A DNA stretch of 64,000 nucleotides, taken from contig JBJTOK010000043.1 in NCBI GenBank assembly GCA_046074525.1, positions 124,001 through 188,000 of the forward strand. Direction: 5' to 3'. This document shows, piece by piece, positions 1 to 7,730 of the stretch (position 1 is the stretch's first letter; the number at the start of each line of letters is the position of its first letter). The notes beneath the pieces were generated by a model. It ran no database searches. It was not told the origin of the DNA and was given only the letters and a program-made list of their open reading frames with translations. This DNA is from JAHEZL01 sp046074525 (GTDB taxonomy: Bacteria; Bacteroidota; Bacteroidia; Flavobacteriales_C; GCA-002722245). The translations under genes were made by a program, and so were the position numbers.

Positions 1-575
1 ACTGTGATTTCTATGCTTTCTCTGCGCATAAAATGTATGGTCCAACTGGCATCGGCATTCTCTATGGGAAGAAAGATTTGCTCAACGCTATGCCGCCTTA
101 CCAGGGCGGTGGCGATATGATCAAACACGTTACCTTTGAAAAGACAAGCTACAACGATTTACCGCATAAGTTTGAAGCAGGAACACCTGCCATTTCAGAA
201 GGAATTGCGCTAGGTGCCGCTGTAGAATATCTCAATAAACTCGACTGGGGCTGGGCCATCAAACATGAAGAAGAATTATTGACCTACGCCACCGAAGAGA
301 TCAAAAAAATTGAAGGAGTAAAAATCATCGGCGAAGCTAAACACAAGGCTGGTGTGCTTTCTTTCGTAGTAGAAGGCGCACACCACTACGACGTAGGTAC
401 GCTGCTCGACCAGATGGGCATTGCCATCCGCACAGGTCATCACTGTACCGAACCACTGATGAATCGCTTTGGAATATCGGGAACCGCCCGTGCTTCCTTT
501 GCTTTCTACAATACCAAAGAAGAAGTAAAAACATTTATTGAAGCGCTGAAACGCTCCCTAAAAATGCTGAGATGA
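1..575 (+). CDS. sufS: Cysteine desulfurase SufS, 3' part only
   Basis: C-terminal part of a SufS/CsdA-type PLP-dependent cysteine desulfurase, which takes sulfur from cysteine for Fe-S cluster assembly. The reading frame is open from base 3, so the gene starts before the window. The first codons give DFYAFSAHK, whose Lys (bases 30-32) is the expected PLP Schiff-base lysine. The persulfide-carrying cysteine lies in RTGHHCTEP (codon 444-446). The stop overlaps the sufE start (ATGA, 572-575), so the two are probably translationally coupled. SufE is the usual sulfur acceptor of SufS, which supports the call. The upstream suf genes are outside the window. Confidence 0.95.
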   Translation, partial: CDFYAFSAHKMYGPTGIGILYGKKDLLNAMPPYQGGGDMIKHVTFEKTSYNDLPHKFEAGTPAISEGIALGAAVEYLNKLDWGWAIKHEEELLTYATEEIKKIEGVKIIGEAKHKAGVLSFVVEGAHHYDVGTLLDQMGIAIRTGHHCTEPLMNRFGISGTARASFAFYNTKEEVKTFIEALKRSLKMLR

Positions 576-988
576 GTATAGTTGATAACGAAAAGGAAAT
601 CATTGAGGACTTCGATTTGTTCTCCGACTGGGAGGACAAATACGAATACATCATTTCTTTGGGTAAAGAATTGCCATTGATCGATGAGCAATATAAAAAC
701 GAAGATCATCTGGTGCGCGGCTGTCAGTCAAGAGTATGGTTGCACGCCGAAAAACAAGGTGAAAATATTGTATTCACTGCCGACAGCGATGCCATTATCA
801 CCAAAGGAATTATCGCTCTATTGGTGAAGGTTTTATCTAACCAACCGGCAAAAGAAGTAGCCAAAACCGATTTGGCTTTTATCGATAAAATCGGATTGAA
901 AGAACACCTCTCTCCTAACCGCAGCAACGGTTTGGTGAGCATGATACAAAAAATGAAAACTTACGCAGCATCATTTAGCGCGAAATAG
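572..988 (+). CDS. sufE: Sulfur acceptor protein SufE
   Basis: 138-residue SufE-family protein, the normal length of the family. SufE takes persulfide sulfur from SufS onto a conserved cysteine and passes it to the SufBCD scaffold in the cytoplasm. That cysteine is visible as Cys51 in RGCQSRVWL, the family hallmark. The start ATG overlaps the sufS stop by four bases, and the next gene begins two bases after the stop. The operon order sufS-sufE-DUF59-DUF2480 is familiar from Bacteroidota suf clusters (family knowledge, not tested here). Confidence 0.95.
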   Translation: MSIVDNEKEIIEDFDLFSDWEDKYEYIISLGKELPLIDEQYKNEDHLVRGCQSRVWLHAEKQGENIVFTADSDAIITKGIIALLVKVLSNQPAKEVAKTDLAFIDKIGLKEHLSPNRSNGLVSMIQKMKTYAASFSAK

Positions 989-990
989 AT

Positions 991-1302
991 ATGGAGAAGA
1001 AAGAGCTTGAAAATAAAATAGTCGCTGTCCTCAAAACGGTTTACGATCCGGAGATTCCGGTGGATATTTACGAGTTGGGGCTGATCTACGAAATCCGTAT
1101 TTCGGATGAGTTTGAAGTGAAAATCATCATGACTTTAACTTCTCCGAACTGTCCGGCGGCAGAGTCCTTACCAGCCGAAGTAGAACAAAAAGTAAAAGGC
1201 CTGGAAGAGGTAAAAGGTTTTGAATTGGAAATCACTTTCGAACCTACCTGGGACAAAAGCATGATGAGTGAAGAAGCGCAGATTGAATTGGGGATGATAT
1301 AA
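991..1302 (+). CDS. DUF59/MIP18-family Fe-S assembly protein (SufT-like)
   Basis: 103-residue single-domain protein of the DUF59 (MIP18, SufT) family. Members help mature Fe-S proteins; the exact step is not fixed for most of them. The family signature is present near the N-terminus (VYDPEIPVDIYELGLIYE), followed by MTLTSPNCPAAESLP with the conserved cysteine used for cluster or sulfur handling. It begins two bases after sufE, so it is almost certainly co-transcribed with it. It could also be called a metal-sulfur cluster biosynthetic enzyme of the PaaD-like group, but the suf context favours Fe-S maturation. Confidence 0.88.
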   Translation: MEKKELENKIVAVLKTVYDPEIPVDIYELGLIYEIRISDEFEVKIIMTLTSPNCPAAESLPAEVEQKVKGLEEVKGFELEITFEPTWDKSMMSEEAQIELGMI

Positions 1303-1311
1303 CCCCCTTTC

Positions 1312-1340
1312 CGTCATTGCGAGGAGGAAAGACGAAGCAA
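1312..1340 (+). repeat. Single copy of the GTCATTGCGAGG...CGAAGCAA intergenic repeat
   Basis: A 29-base stretch begins CGTCATTGCGAGG and ends GACGAAGCAA. It lies between the DUF59 stop and the DUF2480 start. It matches, from memory, a short palindromic element scattered through intergenic DNA of many bacteria. Only one copy was noticed here. Its GAGGAGGAAA core lies 15-24 bases before the next ATG and is not at normal ribosome-binding distance. Confidence 0.6.
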
Positions 1341-1344
1341 ACTT

Positions 1345-1842
1345 ATGATAGAAAACAAGATTGAAAATAGCGGATTGATACAACTCGACCTTCAGGATTA
1401 CATCCCAAAGGGAGAGCGCGTTGTGATTGACCTGAAAGACTTTTTATACGAAGGCATCATGTTGCGCGAGAAGGACTTTCGTGAAAAAATCGGCACTACT
1501 GATTGGTCGCAATACCAAGACAAATTTGTTGCCCTCACCAATACTGCAGATGCCATTATTCCCTTGTGGGCCTATATGTTGCTTTCTTCCTCTTTACAGC
1601 CTTATGTTAAAGTGTTGATCCGAGGCAACAAATCACATCTCGAAGGCGCATTGCTGCGCATCGCCATAGAAAGCATCGACGCCGAAAAATTCCGTGATGG
1701 CAAAGTCATCGTGAAAGGCTGTGGCAAACTGCATGTTCCGGAATCGGCGTACATGTCCATAACACTGAAATTACAACCGGTTGTTAAGAGTTTGATGTTT
1801 GGGGAGGCATGTTCTACAGTGCCTGTTTTTAAGAAGAAGTAA
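1345..1842 (+). CDS. DUF2480 family protein
   Basis: 165-residue soluble protein that I recognise as DUF2480, a family largely confined to Bacteroidota and usually found beside suf genes. No catalytic motif is evident and no signal peptide or membrane segment is seen. The central stretch DAIIPLWAYMLLSSSLQPYV and the C-terminal PVVKSLMFGEACSTVPV are the recognisable parts. The conserved Cys in the GEACSTVPV tail could matter for an Fe-S role, but that is inference. It follows the DUF59 gene after 42 bases that contain a small repeat element, and it ends the suf operon. Confidence 0.85.
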   Translation: MIENKIENSGLIQLDLQDYIPKGERVVIDLKDFLYEGIMLREKDFREKIGTTDWSQYQDKFVALTNTADAIIPLWAYMLLSSSLQPYVKVLIRGNKSHLEGALLRIAIESIDAEKFRDGKVIVKGCGKLHVPESAYMSITLKLQPVVKSLMFGEACSTVPVFKKK

Positions 1843-1852
1843 CATTGTAAAT

Positions 1853-2047
1853 ATGATATGGACACATATCTACGATCTTTTAGGAAAATCATTGAGCATT
1901 TTTCTTGGGGTAATCATAGCTGCGCAATTACCTACAATTGAAAATAGCACTTTGTTATTTTTTAGCACTGTTTTTCTCTTGGTTTTCTCTTTTATTTTTT
2001 CTTTTTCCGCACACAAAGCAGTTTATTGTATTGCCTTCTTACTCTAA
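1853..2047 (+). CDS. Hypothetical small membrane protein
   Basis: 64 codons if the ATG at 1853 is used. An upstream in-frame start at 1799 would overlap the DUF2480 gene by 44 bases and is less likely. The product is almost entirely hydrophobic, with one segment around residues 10-25 and a second around residues 30-60, so it would sit in the membrane. I do not recognise a family. It lies two bases before another small membrane-protein gene, and the local DNA is clearly more AT-rich than the suf genes. It may be a real gene pair or recently acquired DNA. Confidence 0.4.
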   Translation: MIWTHIYDLLGKSLSIFLGVIIAAQLPTIENSTLLFFSTVFLLVFSFIFSFSAHKAVYCIAFLL

Positions 2048-2049
2048 AA

Positions 2050-2466
2050 ATGAAAGTTTCTTTTAAGCAAGCAAAAGTATTAAACCCTTCCCTTTCTCCT
2101 CTGCTTTCATATGATTTGAAATGGTTGGATATGCTAGAAATTAAACAAATAACCCCAACTCTTAAATATGAAACGGCCGTAACAATTCAAGAAAATTGGT
2201 TTAAAGACCGAAAAGAAAAGAGAACGGAAGCGAAAAGAAAACTTAAAGGAGAAAGCATATTAAAAAAACTTTTATTATTACTCATTCTAATAATTATTAG
2301 TGGAGTTATTATTTCAGGATTTTTAAACCTCCCTCCACTTAGTTATTTAACAGATGCATATTGTTATCTATTTGACACTGATCATTATTATCCCATGCTA
2401 AATATCACTTTATTACTCATCCCTCTAGCGTTCATCTATAAAAGGATAAATGACCGAATGAAATAA
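2050..2466 (+). CDS. Hypothetical membrane protein with two C-terminal helices
   Basis: 138 residues from the ATG at 2050, two bases after the preceding stop. An earlier in-frame start at 2026 would overlap that gene. The N-terminal half is soluble and basic near RKEKRTEAKRKLKGE. It is followed by two predicted membrane segments (roughly residues 75-95 and 115-130) and a basic tail. No family was recognised. With the gene before it, it could form a two-component membrane pair. The AT-rich composition stands out against the neighbouring genes. Confidence 0.5.
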   Translation: MKVSFKQAKVLNPSLSPLLSYDLKWLDMLEIKQITPTLKYETAVTIQENWFKDRKEKRTEAKRKLKGESILKKLLLLLILIIISGVIISGFLNLPPLSYLTDAYCYLFDTDHYYPMLNITLLLIPLAFIYKRINDRMK

Positions 2467-2712
2467 CCTTTATTCTAAGCAATTACTCCTTTAACTCCTT
2501 GCAGTCGGTGATGACCTGCATTAAGGCAAGACAGGATTTGTACATGTTGAGCCGCAATGCTTGCCTTAATAATTACATGCTCCACGCTTTGGCTGAGCGG
2601 AGCATTGAGCATTCTTAAAAAAGAAAAGGGATTTTAATCTGGTCATCAGAAAGTACACAAAAAAATTATCTTTCGTTTCCCCTCCACCTCTCCATTTCCA
2701 TATCTTTACTGC
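2467..2712. other. Intergenic stretch with two hairpins
   Basis: No gene seen in 246 bases. An 11-base perfect inverted repeat (ATTAAGGCAAG at 2520-2530, CTTGCCTTAAT at 2560-2570) encloses 29 bases. A second hairpin, TGCTCC at 2578-2583 against GGAGCA at 2599-2604, follows directly. Neither has the U-tract of an intrinsic terminator immediately after it. The pair could be a structured RNA, a decayed mobile-element end or a protein-binding site. Confidence 0.5.
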
Positions 2713-3144
2713 ATGAACCTAGTAAAAATCCTTGAGCATCCTTTGCTCATCTTTCCTGCGATTATCATGCTCTCTTGGATTTTTATTTTTTTCATTGTCT
2801 CATTATTTGGCTGGTCGGCTCTGGCAAAGCGTTACCGTTTAAATAAGTTATTTGAAGGAGACCATCTGGGTTTTGTGAGCTTAGCAACGGGACGTATGAA
2901 CTACAAAAATTGTATTGTGGCCAATTACAACGAGGAAGGCATGGCGCTGCGCCCAATAAGGCTGCTCAGCGCGGCCCATTCCACCGTCTTAATTCCATGG
3001 TCGGAAATAAAAGAAATTAAAGACCTTGGCTCTTACAAAGAACTTACTATAGGCGAACCTGAAATGGCTAAGCTGAAATTGCCTGGCTCACTTTATGAAG
3101 AAATCGAACCATTCTATGAGTTGCATCGCATAATAAAGATGTAA
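2713..3144 (+). CDS. Hypothetical protein with one N-terminal membrane helix
   Basis: 143 residues with a single long hydrophobic segment at about residues 10-33, then a cytoplasmic or periplasmic domain of about 105 residues. The pattern of alternating strands with VLIPWSEIKEIKD and KELTIGEPEMAKLKLP resembles the PH-like beta-sandwich of bacterial membrane-anchored proteins, but this is only a visual impression. No function can be assigned. It stands alone, 75 bases before the sigma factor gene and in the same direction, so read-through into that operon is possible. Confidence 0.65.
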   Translation: MNLVKILEHPLLIFPAIIMLSWIFIFFIVSLFGWSALAKRYRLNKLFEGDHLGFVSLATGRMNYKNCIVANYNEEGMALRPIRLLSAAHSTVLIPWSEIKEIKDLGSYKELTIGEPEMAKLKLPGSLYEEIEPFYELHRIIKM

Positions 3145-3171
3145 GCCAATATCAAAATATTTCCTACTTTC

Positions 3172-3202
3172 TTGTAACGATCCCAATCTTCTGTAATATT
3201 AC
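3172..3202 (+). promoter_or_regulatory. Candidate promoter/operator of the sigma-factor operon
   Basis: TTGTAACG starts at 3172, and the perfect 10-base palindrome GTAATATTAC lies at 3193-3202, just before the sigma gene ATG at 3220. GATCCC (3179-3184) and GGGATC (3213-3218) form a wider inverted repeat around it. The AAC-containing upstream box is what ECF sigma factors often use, so self-regulation is plausible. This is inference from sequence only. Confidence 0.35.
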
Positions 3203-3219
3203 TGCAGAAACCGGGATCT

Positions 3220-3795
3220 ATGCAGGGACAAAACTATCACGTTGCCCAACAAAAAATGGAAGAGGAAGTGGCTTTGATTGCCTTGGCAATTGAGGATCCT
3301 AAACATTTTGAGACTTTGTACAGCAGGTACTTCCTGCAAATTTTCCGCTACATCCTCAACCGCATCAGGGAAGAAGGTCAGACTGCAGAAATCACTTCGG
3401 ATGTTTTCGCGAAAGCACTTGCCAATATTAAAAAGTACAAATACAAGGAAGTGCCTTTTGTAGCCTGGCTTTACGGCATAGCACGCAACGAAATGCTGCA
3501 GCATTTCCGCAAACAAAAGAAACAGAATGTATTTTTCGTAGAGGAAGACCGATTGCGCTACTTCACCGAAGAAGTGGATGGCGTGAACAAGGAAGAGCTT
3601 TTCCAGCAAATGAAAAAAGCGCTGGAGCAGCTTGAACCCGAAGAGCTCGAACTGGTGGAAATGAAATATTTCCAGCAATTATCGCACAGGGAAATCGCAG
3701 GAATACTCAATATATCCGAAGAAAACGCAAGGGTAAAAACCTATCGCGTAATTAAGAAACTTAAAGAAACGGTGAACAAAATGGGTGAGTTATGA
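3220..3795 (+). CDS. ECF-type RNA polymerase sigma factor
   Basis: 191-residue sigma-70-family factor of the ECF type, containing region 2 and region 4 only. Region 2 covers about residues 25-95 (FETLYSRYFLQIFRYI and FVAWLYGIARNEMLQHFRK). Region 4 covers about residues 130-185, with the helix-turn-helix in LSHREIAGILNISEENARV. It would direct RNA polymerase to a small regulon. The next gene overlaps its stop by four bases (ATGA) and encodes a single-pass membrane protein, the usual arrangement of a sigma factor and its membrane anti-sigma factor. The regulon is unknown, but the third gene of the operon is an obvious target. Confidence 0.92.
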   Translation: MQGQNYHVAQQKMEEEVALIALAIEDPKHFETLYSRYFLQIFRYILNRIREEGQTAEITSDVFAKALANIKKYKYKEVPFVAWLYGIARNEMLQHFRKQKKQNVFFVEEDRLRYFTEEVDGVNKEELFQQMKKALEQLEPEELELVEMKYFQQLSHREIAGILNISEENARVKTYRVIKKLKETVNKMGEL

Positions 3796-5372
3796 AGAAT
3801 AAGATAGAAACAAAGGGGAAGGATATCGCCGATAGTGATGCTTTGAAATACAAAGATTACGATGGCGTACTAAAAAAAGCTTCCGTCATGAAAGCCACAG
3901 GGCGCATGAAGTTTAAGTGGGCAAGCGGATTTGCAGGCGCTATCCTCGCCAGCGCAGCAGTGGTTTACTTTGCAACTTCCGATGAGCTGCTAAATCCCCG
4001 CGAAGACAAAATGGTGACTATTGCCATGATTACGCGGGAAGCAGAAAAAATCAATGTCAGCAACAACTCCGTCATAGAAACCAAAAACGGCAGCATACTG
4101 GTCATCGACGCAAATTCTTTTGTCGACCAGCAAGGCAAGGTGATTAAAGCACCAGTGGAGTTGTCCTTCAAGGAATACCATGATCCGCTGGAACAAATTA
4201 TTTCGGGCATTCCAATGACTTATGATTCTGCCGGCGTGCAATATCACTTTGAATCGGCGGGGATGTTTCAGCTGAACGCCGTTGATCCAAACGTAAAAAT
4301 CAATCCGGATGCACCTGTGCGCGTTATCCTCAATTCAAAGAAAAACGGCACAGATTACAATCTTTACGAATACAGCAAAGAGAAGAAAAACTGGGAGTTT
4401 TTGTGCAGGGATAATACACCTGCCGACAATGACCGTAAAAAAGCGCTGAAGAACTTGCACGATGAATTCAGTGGAAAAATGGGCAGCACCAGGCAACAGG
4501 TGGCTGCCTTAAATGCTGCGCAAACAAAAGTGGAAAAGGAAAAACCTATTCTTCCGAGAGAAGAAAACAAGGACAATTACCGCATCAGTCTGGATATCGA
4601 TCCGAAGGAAATGCCTGAGCTGGCGAGCTTCAAGAACCTGAAGTTCGAGATCATTCCTACTTCCAATTTCGATCCGCGCAAAGCCAACATCGTTTGGGAA
4701 TACGCTGCAGTAAAAAAAGAAAAAGAGAAATACATTCTTACCTTCTATAAGAGCGGCAGTACCTACTCTGTGGAGGGCGTTCCGGTGTACAGCGGCAAGA
4801 ACTACGACGACGAAAAACGCAAGTTCGATTTCGGTATCAGTGCTTATAATAAACGCATGGATTCCATCAGCAACGCCTTAAAGGAAAAAACTGCTTTGCT
4901 GGAAGCTGCGAAGAAAAAAGTAGACGATATTATCGCCATTCAGGTGAAGGAACATCCCATGACCTACGTAGATGAAAACGTGGTAGGTGGCATGGAACAC
5001 GAGGTTTTACGCGCTTTCACCGTGAGCAAGTTCGGGACTTACAATTGCGACTGCCCGAAAGTTTTGCCTACCGAGCAAATCGTGGATGCACACTTTAAAT
5101 CGAAAGACCAGAATCTTTCCCTCACACAGGTCTATTTAGTAGAAAGAAACAACAAAAAGATGTTTACCATCTATTCCTCTTTCTTCAAAACCTTTCCTTT
5201 CAATCCCGCGAATTCCAACCTTATCATTAGCGTAGATTCTATCGGACAGATCCGCTATTTCGATAATTTTGCAGCGATCGGGACAGGTGATGAAAAATAT
5301 GAATTTGCAATGAAACCCCTGGTGATTGGCGATCCTTCTGCCAATGGCATTAAAAAATTCTTTAATTTTTAG
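3792..5372 (+). CDS. Single-pass membrane protein, putative anti-sigma/sensor partner
   Basis: 526 residues. A short basic cytoplasmic part (about residues 1-42) is followed by one membrane helix (about 43-62, GFAGAILASAAVVYFA) and a large extracytoplasmic region. Residues about 90-160 contain a domain I recognise from other Bacteroidota envelope proteins (GSILVIDANSFVDQQGKV and FKEYHDPLEQIISGIPMTY), somewhat like ZU5 domains. Residues about 360-385 look coiled-coil. The start overlaps the sigma-factor stop, so the two are coupled. The short cytoplasmic part shows no clear zinc anti-sigma (HxxxCxxC) motif, so the anti-sigma role is inferred from context. It is followed two bases later by the GldM-like gene. 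Confidence 0.75.
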   Translation: MKNKIETKGKDIADSDALKYKDYDGVLKKASVMKATGRMKFKWASGFAGAILASAAVVYFATSDELLNPREDKMVTIAMITREAEKINVSNNSVIETKNGSILVIDANSFVDQQGKVIKAPVELSFKEYHDPLEQIISGIPMTYDSAGVQYHFESAGMFQLNAVDPNVKINPDAPVRVILNSKKNGTDYNLYEYSKEKKNWEFLCRDNTPADNDRKKALKNLHDEFSGKMGSTRQQVAALNAAQTKVEKEKPILPREENKDNYRISLDIDPKEMPELASFKNLKFEIIPTSNFDPRKANIVWEYAAVKKEKEKYILTFYKSGSTYSVEGVPVYSGKNYDDEKRKFDFGISAYNKRMDSISNALKEKTALLEAAKKKVDDIIAIQVKEHPMTYVDENVVGGMEHEVLRAFTVSKFGTYNCDCPKVLPTEQIVDAHFKSKDQNLSLTQVYLVERNNKKMFTIYSSFFKTFPFNPANSNLIISVDSIGQIRYFDNFAAIGTGDEKYEFAMKPLVIGDPSANGIKKFFNF

Positions 5373-5374
5373 GC

Positions 5375-6043
5375 ATGAAAATAAGTGCCTTTGTGTTTTT
5401 TTCCTGTCTGATCCTTACTTCCTTCGCACAAAAGGACGACAAAGACCTTGTGTTCAAAATAAAAAACGATTCGAAGATCAAGGTCACTCCCAACACCAGT
5501 TTTATCCTGTTGGGCAAAAGTAAAACCTTCCGCATAACAGCATCTGGTGCCAATACAGTAAGTCGGGTGGATGTAAGCGGTGCCACTGTGGAAGCCCAGG
5601 CAGGCGGATTTTACAAAATCACCACCGGTCAGAGCGAACAAATTTTAGTGAATGTGTATGCTAAAACGCCGGGCGGACAGGAGTTCATCGCCAAGGTGCT
5701 GAAATATCAGGTGATCCATATGCCCTCCCTTTCCATCGCCGGAGTGGAAAAAGATTACGCTATCAGCAAAGCAAAACTTTCCACGGGCTACCTCAGCGCC
5801 ACTTCTCCTGATCTGGGGAAAACCATACAGGTACTGTCTTTTGAAGTGCGCACCGATACCGACACGCTTTACTCCAACAGCAACATGCTTACCACGCCCA
5901 TGCGCAAATTCGCAAATACCCTCCAGGATGGATCCATGATGTGGTTTTACAATATCAGGTTGCAATTTCCCGATGGCACGGAGGAAATAGTGCCTTTTTT
6001 CAGGATTTATGTAGTGGAACCGAAAAGAAGAAATACTTTTTAG
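5375..6043 (+). CDS. Secreted protein resembling the GldM C-terminal domains
   Basis: 222 residues with a clean signal peptide (MKISAFVFFSCLILTSFA, cleavage before Gln19). The mature part looks like two beta-sandwich domains: about residues 30-115 (VTPNTSFILLGKSKTFRI) and about 120-215. The order MPSLSIAGVEKDYAISKAKL, then VLSFEVRT, then NIRLQFPDGTEE matches my memory of the periplasmic C-terminal part of the gliding/type 9 secretion protein GldM. The N-terminal membrane helix and the long helical region of GldM are absent. It is third in the ECF sigma operon and ends seven bases from the convergent lipoprotein gene. The GldM relationship is a visual judgement and needs a profile search. Confidence 0.6.
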   Translation: MKISAFVFFSCLILTSFAQKDDKDLVFKIKNDSKIKVTPNTSFILLGKSKTFRITASGANTVSRVDVSGATVEAQAGGFYKITTGQSEQILVNVYAKTPGGQEFIAKVLKYQVIHMPSLSIAGVEKDYAISKAKLSTGYLSATSPDLGKTIQVLSFEVRTDTDTLYSNSNMLTTPMRKFANTLQDGSMMWFYNIRLQFPDGTEEIVPFFRIYVVEPKRRNTF

Positions 6044-6049
6044 GCAGTG

Positions 6050-7270
6050 TTAAAAGCTGTAGTACTCTACTATGCCTTCACCTTTTTTGTAAGGAAAACA
6101 AAACTTCTGGTTTTGCTTGTAATACACCCGTAGGCGATCATAGATGCTAGCATCCGGAATCAATACTTCACTTGTTTTCTGCATTTTGGGATCATAGAGA
6201 GAAAGCATGAGATTTTTCCTTTCCTGCGGGATTTTCATAAGATACCAGAAATCGATGAAGTTGAGTTTGCGGCCATTGGTGGTTTTCGCTTCAAGCATAT
6301 AAAAAGTGAGGTCCATAAGATTCCAGGTTCGTGAATCTTCATCATATATTTCGGTGATGGTATGGTGATCGGCATGAAAAATTCGCGGATCGGTGTCTTC
6401 CCTGTATGTATTGCCCAATCCTATGATACGAGCCGGTATATCGAAACAGGAACATACATAGGCAAATAGATAGGAAATAGTTCCGCACCATACTTTGCCC
6501 TTTCCTTTTTTTACGAGAAAGTACTGTTCCAGCGGAGGCAGGGCGCTCATGGAGTCGGAAGGAATGCCCCGGTTATTTTCGTAAACCCTTAAAAGCGCTT
6601 CGGCGAGACGCAAGGTTTTTTCGCGTGTAGATTTTGCATTTTTTACGCAGCTGCCAAATTCTTTCCGGGCAGCGGCTTTTTCCAAAGCCGTAGGGTGGTA
6701 TTGGATAAAACGCTCGGTAAGAATTTCCATATAGGTAATATCGGTTTCATGAATAAACAATCCGCTTTTAGAGCCTTTATGTCCAGCTTTTTCATGAATG
6801 CTTTTCGGGTCAAAGCTTAGTTTCATCGAATAAACAGCCCCCGGACCCTGCTTCTGGCGCACTTCCACCGTGAGTTCCTGAAAAATTTTAACTTCTGCAT
6901 CGCCCCGGAAATCAACCTCAAAAGTACCATCATCAGTACAGGAAACCCGTTTTCCATCTATAGTGAAAACATAGTTTTTAAAATCTTCATAAGTGTTCCT
7001 GAAATAAAATTTAAAGTGGAAAAGAGCGGAGTCTTCCTCATCGGTCCTTTGTTCTACCTCATAATAGTATAGGGCGTTTTCTGCCGGATAAACAGCACTA
7101 TAGCCATTACTGAATTGGTGCGTGTAAAGTGTAGCAACATGTAATGAATCATGAGCGGAAGGAGAGTTTTTGCTTGGATAAGTTTTTTCCCGGGTTCCAT
7201 CACAGCTTGTCAGGGAGGAAAAGGCAAGAAGAAAAACAATGCTTTTCCTAATATATTTCAGTCTTCGCAT
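6050..7270 (-). CDS. Transglutaminase-like lipoprotein
   Basis: About 406 residues from the ATG at 7270; a GTG 36 bases upstream is also in frame. I prefer 7270 because it gives a standard lipoprotein signal (MRRLKYIRKSIVFLLAF, then SLTSC as lipobox). The C-terminal half carries a transglutaminase-type papain-like core: Cys in KGKVWCGTISYLFAYVC, then His in DHHTITEIYDED and Asp in WNLMDLTF. Such proteins act as cysteine proteases, peptide cross-linkers or amidases; the substrate is unknown. The N-terminal part (about 30-180) has no recognised domain. It is convergent with the sigma-factor operon and divergent from nuo. Confidence 0.75.
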   Translation of the reverse strand: MRRLKYIRKSIVFLLAFSSLTSCDGTREKTYPSKNSPSAHDSLHVATLYTHQFSNGYSAVYPAENALYYYEVEQRTDEEDSALFHFKFYFRNTYEDFKNYVFTIDGKRVSCTDDGTFEVDFRGDAEVKIFQELTVEVRQKQGPGAVYSMKLSFDPKSIHEKAGHKGSKSGLFIHETDITYMEILTERFIQYHPTALEKAAARKEFGSCVKNAKSTREKTLRLAEALLRVYENNRGIPSDSMSALPPLEQYFLVKKGKGKVWCGTISYLFAYVCSCFDIPARIIGLGNTYREDTDPRIFHADHHTITEIYDEDSRTWNLMDLTFYMLEAKTTNGRKLNFIDFWYLMKIPQERKNLMLSLYDPKMQKTSEVLIPDASIYDRLRVYYKQNQKFCFPYKKGEGIVEYYSF

Positions 7271-7419
7271 AAGATCAGTGTTCAAAAAATTTAAGTTCTT
7301 TTTCACTCATATATCCCAAATGGTTATTCAATTACACCAGTATAACCAGTCATAACAGCTATGGCAACCTCTAATATCAAGCAAGGTGTTAAAATAAAAA
7401 TCCGGAATACCCCCTTAAC

Positions 7420-7449
7420 TTGTTTTTACGCAGTAAGGTACTAAAATTG
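7420..7449 (+). promoter_or_regulatory. Candidate distal nuo promoter
   Basis: TTG at 7420-7422, a 19-base spacer, and TAAAATTG at 7442-7449. This matches the Bacteroidota -33/-7 pattern (TTG, 19-21 bases, TAnnTTTG) with one mismatch. Transcription would begin about 275 bases before nuoA. Confidence 0.45.
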
Positions 7450-7661
7450 CACCTTGCATCTGAGCATAAAAGCGCGTTTAATGATATCTCCATTTTCATT
7501 AACAAGGGATAGAATGTTCAAAGAAAAAAAATTAATCCTGAAAATCTTTCTGTGCAGGGTATTAAAAATAATTTTCTCCTTCGCAATAATCTATATAGCC
7601 TCTCTTTTCCCAAAACAAAATATTCCCTCTTTTCAACAACCCTATTTGCAAAAATATCGTT

Positions 7662-7669
7662 TATATTTG
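7662..7669 (+). promoter_or_regulatory. Candidate proximal nuo -7 element
   Basis: TATATTTG is an exact match to the Bacteroidota -7 consensus TAnnTTTG, about 60 bases before the nuoA ATG. No TTG is found at the expected -33 distance, so the call rests on the -7 box and its position. Confidence 0.45.
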
Positions 7670-7730
7670 CGCTGAGTATAAGAGGGATTTTTTACACTTG
7701 AGGGCGAATTAACATTCAATATTTATTTAA

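Larger units (their letters stand above)
7271..7730. other. Divergent intergenic region upstream of nuoA
   Basis: About 460 bases between the lipoprotein gene and nuoA without a convincing gene. A TTG-started frame at 7454-7675 was considered and rejected. The stretch is AT-rich and holds two Bacteroidota-type promoter candidates, described separately, which would leave a nuo leader of about 55 or 275 bases. No terminator or riboswitch-like structure was recognised. Confidence 0.5.

Noticed and set aside
7454..7675. 73-codon open frame upstream of nuoA
   Set aside because: It starts with TTG right after a promoter-like box and its product has no recognisable features; it is more likely leader sequence of nuo.
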